In this document: positions 57,788 through 64,000 of the stretch, one piece after another
Numbering within the stretch: the first letter of the stretch is position 1
Layout: each line of letters starts with the position of its first letter
Assembly (NCBI RefSeq): GCF_015101885.1
Contig: NZ_CP062941.1
Span: 3,286,001 to 3,350,000 of the forward strand
From: Massilia litorea
Lineage (GTDB): Bacteria > Pseudomonadota > Gammaproteobacteria > Burkholderiales > Burkholderiaceae_D
DNA length: 64,000 bases
Reading direction: 5' to 3'
Position numbers and translations under genes: made by a program
Notes under the pieces: generated by a model
Database searches by the model: none
Seen by the model: the letters and a program-made list of their open reading frames with translations, nothing else
What the model was told of the DNA's origin: nothing

Positions 57788-59210
57788 GCTCCCAAGCCTG
57801 ACCCTGGTGGCAGCAAGCCTGGCCCTCTCGTTCGCCGCGATGGGTTCTGCCCAGGCGGCAGCGAAGGTCGTGATCAACAACCTGAACGCGCCTGGCGTCG
57901 GCTTCAACGATCCGACCCCGGCCACCCCGGTCGGCGGCAATACCGGCACCACCATCGGCCAGCAACGCCTGATCGCGTTCACGCACGCCGCCAATATCTG
58001 GGGCGCGACCCTGACCTCGTCGGTGCCGATCGTCGTCAATGCGCAGTTCACGCCGTTGGCCTGTACCGCTACCAGCGCCGTGCTCGGCAGCGCCGGCGCC
58101 ACCCAGGTGTTCGCCGACTTCCCGGGCGCGCCGAAGGCCGGCACCGTCTATTCCTATGCCCTGGCCAACAAGCTCTACGGCAGCGAGATTTCGGACAACC
58201 CCGGCGCCCAGATCAATGCCCGTTTCAATTCCGACCTGGGCAAGGCCAACTGCCTGGCCGGCAGCTCCTTCTACCTGGGGCTGGACGCCAACGAAGGCAG
58301 CAACATCGACTTCGTCGCCACCCTGCTGCACGAGATGGGCCACGGCCTGGGCTTCCAGACCTTCACGAATGGCGCCACGGGTGCCCAGTTCGCCGGCTAC
58401 CCATCGGCCTGGGACCACTACCTGCTCGACAACACGACCGGCAAGCTGTGGGTCGACATGACCAATGCCGAGCGCGCCGCATCCGCGCTCAAGCCTTCGG
58501 GCCTGTCCTGGACCGGTCCGCGCGTGACCGCGGCCGTGCCTTCGGTCCTGACCGCCACGGCCGAGCTGCGCGTGGTCGGCGCGGGCGCCAACTCGCCGAG
58601 CGGCGACCTGTACGCTGTGGGCGAAGCCGATTTCGGTCCGAAGCTGGACCAGTCGCCGCTGACCGGCCAGGTTGCCCAGGTCGCCCTGCAGGCGGACAGC
58701 CCGGGCTCGGCTTGCACCCCGTTCAACGCCGCCAATGCCGAAGCGGTTCGCAACAAGATCGCACTGGTCAACCGCGGTACCTGCGGTTTCGTGGTCAAGG
58801 TCAAGAACGCGCAGAACGCGGGCGCGACCGGCGTGATCGTGGCGGACAATGCACCGGGCGCGGTCACGGGCCTGGGCGGTGCCGATCCATCGATCACCAT
58901 CCCGGCCGTGCGCGTGAGCCAGGCGGACGGCGTGCAGCTCGCCGCCAGCCTGACCAGGGCAAACGGCAATACGAACGGCACCGTGGCCAAGCTGCAGCGT
59001 TCCAGGAGCTCGCTCTCGGGCGCCGATGCGCAGCGCCGCATCACGATGTTCACGCCGAATCCGTACCAGCCGGGCTCGTCGGTCTCGCACTACAACACGA
59101 GCGCCACGCGCAACCAGCTGATGGAGCCGGCGATCAGCGCCGACCTGACCCACTCGGTGACGGCACCGACCGACCTGACCTTCGAACTGTTCAAGGACAT
59201 CGGTTGGTAA
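57774..59210 (+). CDS. Exported zinc metalloprotease with inserted PA domain
   Basis: 478 residues. Signal peptide ending GSAQAAA. The zinc motif VATLLHEMGHGLGFQTF (HExxHxxGF, residues about 183-199) is that of the metzincin-like bacterial group. A protease-associated domain is inserted after it: IALVNRGTCGFVVKVKNAQN, AGATGVIVADNAPG. The third part holds the Met-like turn (TRNQLMEPAISADLTHS) and ends LFKDIGW, the usual close of this family. It degrades extracellular protein. It ends a two-gene unit followed by a terminator. Confidence 0.86.
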   Translation: MKFNKLPSLTLVAASLALSFAAMGSAQAAAKVVINNLNAPGVGFNDPTPATPVGGNTGTTIGQQRLIAFTHAANIWGATLTSSVPIVVNAQFTPLACTATSAVLGSAGATQVFADFPGAPKAGTVYSYALANKLYGSEISDNPGAQINARFNSDLGKANCLAGSSFYLGLDANEGSNIDFVATLLHEMGHGLGFQTFTNGATGAQFAGYPSAWDHYLLDNTTGKLWVDMTNAERAASALKPSGLSWTGPRVTAAVPSVLTATAELRVVGAGANSPSGDLYAVGEADFGPKLDQSPLTGQVAQVALQADSPGSACTPFNAANAEAVRNKIALVNRGTCGFVVKVKNAQNAGATGVIVADNAPGAVTGLGGADPSITIPAVRVSQADGVQLAASLTRANGNTNGTVAKLQRSRSSLSGADAQRRITMFTPNPYQPGSSVSHYNTSATRNQLMEPAISADLTHSVTAPTDLTFELFKDIGW

Positions 59211-59233
59211 TTGCCGTTCCCGCAGTACGACGC

Positions 59234-59263
59234 AAAACCGCCTGCATGCAGGCGGTTTTTTTT
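59234..59263 (+). terminator. Terminator after the metalloprotease gene, disrupted by an IS
   Basis: The perfect palindrome AAAACCGCCTG/CAGGCGGTTTT around CATG is followed by eight T. The first base of an insertion sequence follows the eighth T. Without the IS, A-tract plus T-tract would make it bidirectional, serving the convergent regulator gene as well. Confidence 0.9.
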
Positions 59264-60310
59264 GGCGCTGTTCGCGTTAAATGTGGAATATGCCGATTGC
59301 CGCTCGCAGCAAAGCCTCTGGCGTCTTAATACGGGCGCCGTCGAGCGCCCAGCGCCAGCCGAGATAGTTGCCGAGGTAACGGCTGGCAATCCCGCGAAAT
59401 GGCTGCAGCCAGCCGCGCAGGCGGCTGTGATAGGCATTCACGTTCTGGACGTGGAGTGCGCCGCGCACCCGGATTCCCGCCTGCAAGTTCACCGTTTGGT
59501 GGGTGATCCCGGCTTCGCGCGCGAAATGCCGGTAGGCCGCATGGGCGTCCGTCACCAGCAACACGTCCGGCTCCAGGCGCACTTTCAAATGTTCGTGCAA
59601 TTGCGCCCGCGTCACCGGCCCCTTGCCGGGGACCCAGTCGAGCGTCTGGCCGGTCCGGTCGCGTGCGACCAGGATGCACATCTGTTCCTTTGAAATACCG
59701 CGTTTTGTCGCTTTGCCGCCGCGCTTGCGTGGAGGTCGATCGAGCGAGCGGGACCCTTTGTGTGATTCGAGCACATACATCTCGTCGGCCTCGGCGATCC
59801 CGGCCAGGCGCTGGGGCCGGTCGTTTTGAGTGAGCGCGAGAAAACGGTGGCGCCAGCGAAAGCTGGTGGCGCCGGCGACGCCGAGCTGGGCGGCGCTGCG
59901 CCGGATACTGTGCGAGTCGAGCATGCCGCCCAGGTAATCGAGCCAGCGCCCTTTGTGGCGCAAGCGCGCCAGCGGCGTGTTGGTGAGCGCATTGCAGGTG
60001 CGGCCGCAAGCGCGGCAACGAAAGCGCTGCAGCCCGTTGGCGCGGCCGTGCTTGTGAAACTGCTGCGCGCCGCAACCGGGACAGGCAAGTTGTGGCGCGC
60101 TCGCCTGCTCGATGACGTCCACCGTCCGATCGCGCTTGACCGTTGGCAGCAGCAGGCCGAGCAGCCGCTCGCGCTGGCGCCGGGTCAGCGCGGCCAGGTT
60201 CTTCAGGAAGTGCTCGAACTTGCGTGCATGCATGCGAACCTCCTCACGGGTGAAGTCCGGGTTGGACCTCAGCCGTTCAAGAAGATTCCACACTCAACGC
60301 GAACAGCGCC
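59264..60310 (-). mobile_element. IS1595-family insertion sequence, 1047 bases
   Basis: Terminal inverted repeats of about 26 bases (24 matching) begin GGCGCTGTTCGCGTT at both ends. Eight T (59256-59263) precede it and at least eight T (60311-60318 of a ten-T run) follow it, fitting the eight-base target duplication of this family. One intact transposase is inside. No passenger gene. Confidence 0.88.
59277..60293 (-). CDS. IS1595-family transposase
   Basis: 338 residues. An N-terminal C2C2 zinc ribbon (LACPGCGAQQFHKHG ... RCRACGRTCNAL) binds the ends; the DDE-type ISXO2-like core shows AGIAEADEMYVLESHKGSRS, LEPDVLLVTDAHAAYRHFA and NVNAYHSRLRGWLQPFRGIA with SRYLGNYLGWRW. The frame is intact. 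Start: GTG at 60293 inside the right inverted repeat, or ATG at 60233; the stop TAA lies inside the left repeat. Confidence 0.9.
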   Translation of the reverse strand: MWNLLERLRSNPDFTREEVRMHARKFEHFLKNLAALTRRQRERLLGLLLPTVKRDRTVDVIEQASAPQLACPGCGAQQFHKHGRANGLQRFRCRACGRTCNALTNTPLARLRHKGRWLDYLGGMLDSHSIRRSAAQLGVAGATSFRWRHRFLALTQNDRPQRLAGIAEADEMYVLESHKGSRSLDRPPRKRGGKATKRGISKEQMCILVARDRTGQTLDWVPGKGPVTRAQLHEHLKVRLEPDVLLVTDAHAAYRHFAREAGITHQTVNLQAGIRVRGALHVQNVNAYHSRLRGWLQPFRGIASRYLGNYLGWRWALDGARIKTPEALLRAAIGIFHI

Positions 60311-60344
60311 TTTTTTTTTTGCACGGCCGGGCTCGCGCTACCGT

Positions 60345-61166
60345 TCAGGCGCGCAGCATGCGTTCGCTGACATCGAGTCCGATGCCCCGGTAACCGGCGA
60401 ATGCACTGGCCGCGTCGAACATCGGTTCGCCGCTGACCTGCAGGGTTTGAACGCGTCCGTCCGGCAGGGTTCGGCTGTAGATAAAGTCGAGGAAGGGCTG
60501 CCGATTCGCAATCTTGGCCTCGAGCGTCGCACGCTCGGCCAGGTTCCAGCCCGCCGCAGCCATTTCCTCGGCAGTGACGCTGTTGTTGATGCCGAGCATC
60601 TCTTCCACCGGGCCCGAGAATTGCGTCAGGGCCCCCGCAGGGTCCTGCTCCCAATACCAGTCGGACGAGAGTTCGGTAAAGCGCTGGAAGCGTGCTTCGC
60701 TCCGGCGCAGCTCGGCGGTGCGTTCGAGGACGGTCTGTTCGAGCAGGCGGTTGTGATCGCCGAGCCGGCGGTACAGGAGGCGCACTTCGAGCATATTGTG
60801 GATACGCGTCTGTACTTCGACAAAGTCGAATGGCTTGCTGACGAAATCTTTCGCGCCCGCTTTCAGCGCGCGCAGCTTGTGCGCCGGCTGGGCGGTGATG
60901 ACCAGCACCGGAAGATAGCCGCCGTCCTCGATCGCCTTGAGCGCGTCGATCACCTCGAACCCATCCATTTCCGGCATCTGCAGGTCGAGCAGGATCAGGT
61001 CGAAGCGCTGCTCCTGGTGCAGGCTGCAGACCACGCGCGGATCCTGGGTCGTCGTGATGTGCCGATAGCCCGCGTTGCGCAGCATTTGCTCGAGCAGCAA
61101 GACGTTTGCCTCCTGGTCATCCACGATCAGGATCGTTGCGTTCAGGATTTCATTAGCGTCAAGCAT
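60345..61166 (-). CDS. Response regulator with C-terminal PAS domain
   Basis: 273 residues. Receiver domain (about 10-130): ATILIVDDQEANVLLLEQML, LILLDLQMPEMDGFEV (phosphoacceptor Asp), VLVITAQP and DFVSKPFD. A helical linker with HNRLLEQTVLERTAELRRSE leads to a PAS domain (about 165-273) with FQRFTELSSDWYWEQDPAGA. No output enzyme is present after the PAS. It overlaps the kinase gene by eight bases and is probably its partner. Confidence 0.88.
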   Translation of the reverse strand: MLDANEILNATILIVDDQEANVLLLEQMLRNAGYRHITTTQDPRVVCSLHQEQRFDLILLDLQMPEMDGFEVIDALKAIEDGGYLPVLVITAQPAHKLRALKAGAKDFVSKPFDFVEVQTRIHNMLEVRLLYRRLGDHNRLLEQTVLERTAELRRSEARFQRFTELSSDWYWEQDPAGALTQFSGPVEEMLGINNSVTAEEMAAAGWNLAERATLEAKIANRQPFLDFIYSRTLPDGRVQTLQVSGEPMFDAASAFAGYRGIGLDVSERMLRA

Positions 61167-63483
61167 GGCAGTTCCTCGGAATGTGCATCGGGATATCGAT
61201 ATTGGTGATGTGCGGCGGCTGGAGGCCCCGATGGCTGGCGGCGTGCAGCAAGGCGACATCGAGGGCGTTCATGAATTCGTGTACGCGGATCGGCTTGGTG
61301 AGGTAACGGAAGAAGCCGGCTTCCAGTCCTTTTTCGATGTCGCGCGGAACGGCGTTCGCCGACAGCGCCAGCACCGGGATATGTGCGGTGACCGGATCCT
61401 CGTGCAGGCGCTTGAGCGCTCCGTAGCCGCTCATGCCCGGCAGGTTGATGTCCATCAGGATCACGTCGGGCAGGTAGGCGCGCGCCAGTTCGATGCCGAG
61501 ATGCGCGTCGATCGCCGTCAGCAGTTTGAGGTCGCCTCGGCGCGCGATCAATTGCTCGACGAGGGCGAGGTTGGCCGGATTATCCTCAACGTAGAGCAGG
61601 GTCGGCTGCTCATCGAGTCCGGTGGCCGCCGTTTGCCGGCGCCCGAGGGATTCCTCGTCAATATTGTCCAGTACCAGGGTGGGCGGCGCGGACGCCGCAA
61701 ACTCGACCCAGAATACCGTTCCCTGGTTGACCACGCTGTCCACGCCGATCTGCCCGCCCATCAGTTGCACCAGTTGTTTCGTGACGACGAGTCCGATGCC
61801 GGTGCCTTCTTCGACGCTGTCGTGCTGGCCGAGGCGGTTAAACGGCTGGAACAATTGCGCAAGCTGGTCGGCGGAGAGGCCGGCGCCGGTGTCCCTGACG
61901 CTGATGCGCACGCGATCGGCGCCGCTGTTGGCACACTCGACCGTCACGCTGCCGCCGATGCCGTTGTATTTGATGGCGTTCGACAGCAGGTTGATCATGA
62001 CCTGCTTGAGCCGGGTGCGGTCCGCGTGCACATACAGGATGTTGTCGAGTTCCGGGAAGCGCATTGCAATGCCCCGTTTCGTCGCCTGCGGTTCGATCAT
62101 CCCCTTGCAGTCCTGCAGGACATCGTTAATCGACATCGATTCCTGCGACATGGTCACCTTGCCCGCCTCGATCATGGACAGGTCCAGTATCTCGTTAATC
62201 AGGCGCAGCAAATACCAGCCGCCCTTGAGGATCTGGTCGATCGAGCGTTGCTGGCGCGGCTCCGGTGGCGGCACTTCCGAACCCATCAGCTGGGCAAAAC
62301 CGAGCACCGCATTGAGCGGGGTCCGCAGCTCGTGGCTCATGCTCGACAGGAATTCGGACTTGGCACGGTTGGCCTTCTCGGCCGCTTCCCGGGCGGCGAC
62401 CAGCTCGCCGTTGGTCACCTGCAGCGCATGTTCGAAGTGCTTGCGCTCGGTGACGTCGCGCGCCGCGGCGAAGACCCCTTGCAGCTTGCGGTCGCGGTCA
62501 TGGAAGGTCGTCGCGTTAAACGACACCACCGTTTCCTTGCCGTTACGTGCCAGTGCCGTCAGTTCATAATTCGTGACCTTGCCTTCGTGCAGGACGCGGG
62601 TGATCGCCTCTTCGGCACGTTGCGGCTCGGTGAAGCAGCCCTTGAACGGCGCGCCGATCAGTTCGTCGCGCGTGCGGCCGGTCAGCATCTCCGTTTGCTG
62701 GTTGACGTCGCTGATAATGCCGCGCGGGTCGGTCGTAATCAGCGGGTCGATGTTCGATTCGATCAGCGAGCGCGTATAGAAATGCTGGTCGCGCAGGCGC
62801 TGGTCGAGCAGCGACTGTTCCGCCTCGACCTGCTTGCGGGCCGTATTGTCGGTCCCGATCAGCAGGAACCCGATCACCTCGCTGTTCGGGCCACGCAGGG
62901 CGGTGACCGACACCAGTGCCGGGAAGCGTGTTCCATCGGCACGGATATACGTCAATTCGTAAATGTCCTCGATACCCCGTACCGCCTTGTAGACAAGCGC
63001 GTCGAAGCCGGAACTGATGGCGGTGCCGAACTCGGTACTCAGGGATGCCGCGCGGACGATGAGCTCGTGCGCGTCCGAGATGCTGGCGGGCGTCAGCTTG
63101 TTCACCACGTCGCTGGGCGCATAGCCGAGCATGCGTTGGGCGCCGACATTGAAGATCTGGATGACACCGTCGGCATCGGTGGCAATGCTTGAAAAGTTGA
63201 CGCTGTTAAAAATCGCGTCCTGCAGCGCCCCGGTTTTCAACAAGGGTGCCGACAGCAGCTTCGCCTGCATGGCGCTGCGTTGGCGCGACTGGCTCCTGGC
63301 CAGCAGCAGCAAACCGCCCAGGAAACACAGCAGCAGGCCCAGGCTTGCCGTGACGCGCACCGTCATTGCCGGGCCGTCGGCATGCTGGAGTGCGAATGCG
63401 CTCACCAGGACCAGCACGGCCAGGCTGGCGGCGAAGCCGGCCGCCGCCAGGTTTCTGACGGAAAAATATCCGATATGTTGCAT
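61159..63483 (-). CDS. Membrane hybrid histidine kinase with PAS domains and receiver
   Basis: 774 residues from ATG 63483. Two membrane helices (residues about 10-70: FAASLAVLVLVSAFALQ and VTASLGLLLCFLGGLLLLA). Two PAS domains (about 95-215 and 225-345), a coiled coil, HisKA with KSEFLSSMSHELRTPLNAVL, HATPase with NLLSNAIKYN and EEGTGIGLVVTKQL, then a receiver: TLLYVEDNPANLALVEQLI, VILMDINLPGMSG and LTKPIRVHEF. No periplasmic sensor of size, so the signal is likely intracellular or membrane-linked. It is upstream of the response-regulator gene. Start: the GGAG before the ATG supports it. Confidence 0.9.
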   Translation of the reverse strand: MQHIGYFSVRNLAAAGFAASLAVLVLVSAFALQHADGPAMTVRVTASLGLLLCFLGGLLLLARSQSRQRSAMQAKLLSAPLLKTGALQDAIFNSVNFSSIATDADGVIQIFNVGAQRMLGYAPSDVVNKLTPASISDAHELIVRAASLSTEFGTAISSGFDALVYKAVRGIEDIYELTYIRADGTRFPALVSVTALRGPNSEVIGFLLIGTDNTARKQVEAEQSLLDQRLRDQHFYTRSLIESNIDPLITTDPRGIISDVNQQTEMLTGRTRDELIGAPFKGCFTEPQRAEEAITRVLHEGKVTNYELTALARNGKETVVSFNATTFHDRDRKLQGVFAAARDVTERKHFEHALQVTNGELVAAREAAEKANRAKSEFLSSMSHELRTPLNAVLGFAQLMGSEVPPPEPRQQRSIDQILKGGWYLLRLINEILDLSMIEAGKVTMSQESMSINDVLQDCKGMIEPQATKRGIAMRFPELDNILYVHADRTRLKQVMINLLSNAIKYNGIGGSVTVECANSGADRVRISVRDTGAGLSADQLAQLFQPFNRLGQHDSVEEGTGIGLVVTKQLVQLMGGQIGVDSVVNQGTVFWVEFAASAPPTLVLDNIDEESLGRRQTAATGLDEQPTLLYVEDNPANLALVEQLIARRGDLKLLTAIDAHLGIELARAYLPDVILMDINLPGMSGYGALKRLHEDPVTAHIPVLALSANAVPRDIEKGLEAGFFRYLTKPIRVHEFMNALDVALLHAASHRGLQPPHITNIDIPMHIPRNCHA

Positions 63484-63548
63484 GATGGACTCCAATGCCC
63501 GGCCAGGGGCGGCAAGCCTGGCGGACGGTAACGGGAAAAAGGGGGTGT

Positions 63549-64000
63549 TCAGGCGGCCAGGCCCGGCCGGGCCACCGGCTGGCGTTGGCGCACGTCCGAC
63601 AGCAGCCGTCCGAATTCCTTCTTGACCACGCCATAGCATTCGCATACATGCTGCTCGAGGCCGGCGCGGTCGAGTACCGTGATGTGGCCGCGCCGATAAC
63701 TGATGTAGCGGTATCCCTGCAGCCTGCCGGCGGCCTCGGTCACGCCTTCGCGCCGCACGCCCAGCATGTTCGAGATCAGCTCCTGCGTCATCGTCAGTTC
63801 GTTGGACGAAAGACGGTCGAGCGTGAGCAGCAGCCAGCGGCACAGTTGCTGCTCCACGGTGTGGTGGCGGTTGCATACCGCGGTTTGCGACATATGGGTG
63901 AGCAAGGCCTGGGTGTAGCGCAACAGCAGGCGCATCACCGGGCCTGCCCGGTTGAATTCTTCCATCAGGACGCGTACCGGCAGGCGATAACCGAAGCCGC
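63549..64000 (-). CDS. Crp/Fnr-family regulator, partial (C-terminal part)
   Basis: The open frame continues past the right edge; about 150 residues are visible. It shows a dimer-helix-like stretch (RLLLRYTQALLTHMSQTAVC), HTVEQQLCRWLLLTLDRLSS and a winged helix: MTQELISNMLGVRREGVTEA with AAGRLQGYRYISYRRGHITV. No Fe-S cysteine set is seen in this part. The helix-turn-helix is that of the Crp C-terminal domain. It is 65 bases upstream of the hybrid kinase gene on the same strand, so it may control that system. Confidence 0.85.
   Translation of the reverse strand, partial: GFGYRLPVRVLMEEFNRAGPVMRLLLRYTQALLTHMSQTAVCNRHHTVEQQLCRWLLLTLDRLSSNELTMTQELISNMLGVRREGVTEAAGRLQGYRYISYRRGHITVLDRAGLEQHVCECYGVVKKEFGRLLSDVRQRQPVARPGLAA

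Noticed and set aside
1..64000. tRNA, rRNA, CRISPR arrays or prophage
   Set aside because: No tRNA cloverleaf, rRNA sequence, CRISPR repeat-spacer pattern, integrase or phage structural gene was recognised on reading both strands.

Overview
The window reads as a chromosomal segment of a high-GC betaproteobacterium, most likely Massilia, Telluria or a close relative in the Oxalobacteraceae (Burkholderiales). This placement is inferred from gene content and protein style: an N-type formate dehydrogenase with DUF3305/DUF3306 partners, a CIO-type bd oxidase, an IorAB-like oxidoreductase and Burkholderiales-type intergenic palindromes. No rRNA or tRNA gene was seen.

Layout. 1-4326 (minus): a sigma54-controlled, secreted low-complexity (amyloid- or matrix-like) protein, a small partner and a C39 peptidase cut by the left edge, with a VpsR-like enhancer-binding protein upstream. 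4496-9200: a membrane hydrolase, the wreck of a toxin-like tail, a DksA-type zinc finger and a DUF885 protein. 9671-22306 (plus): cydAB plus a DUF2474 subunit, then a long formate dehydrogenase operon; together they could form a formate-to-oxygen electron chain. 22469-28710 (plus): an acyl-CoA synthetase, an ECF sigma/anti-sigma/subtilase/outer-membrane protein cassette and a TIGR03118 lipoprotein. 28839-36826: SET-domain protein, nicotinate phosphoribosyltransferase, topoisomerase IB, a ParD-like/methionine aminopeptidase pair and a Na+/H+ antiporter. 36986-40383 (minus): an aminotransferase-like protein that lacks the usual PLP lysine, translationally coupled to a hybrid histidine kinase. 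41007-43720: a molybdenum hydroxylase pair. 43845-47679 (minus): a stress cluster (Hsp20, phosphoribosyltransferase, SRPBCC protein, erythromycin-esterase-like protein) behind a heat-shock-type promoter. 47876-50036: S-formylglutathione hydrolase and a split chromate transporter. 50459-53527: a UvrD-family helicase flanked by two 133-bp direct repeats, each with three DnaA-box-like sites at identical spacing. 53528-59210: sirtuin, HD phosphohydrolase, glpD and a PA-domain metalloprotease. 59264-60310: an intact IS1595-family element inserted in the T-tract of a terminator. 60345-64000 (minus): a two-component set and a Crp/Fnr regulator cut by the right edge.

Most genes sit in tightly packed operons with 4-base ATGA overlaps, so translational coupling is common. 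The most interesting items are the DnaA-box repeats around the helicase, the lysine-less aminotransferase coupled to a kinase, the sigma54-driven secreted fibre-like operon, and the insertion sequence in the terminator.
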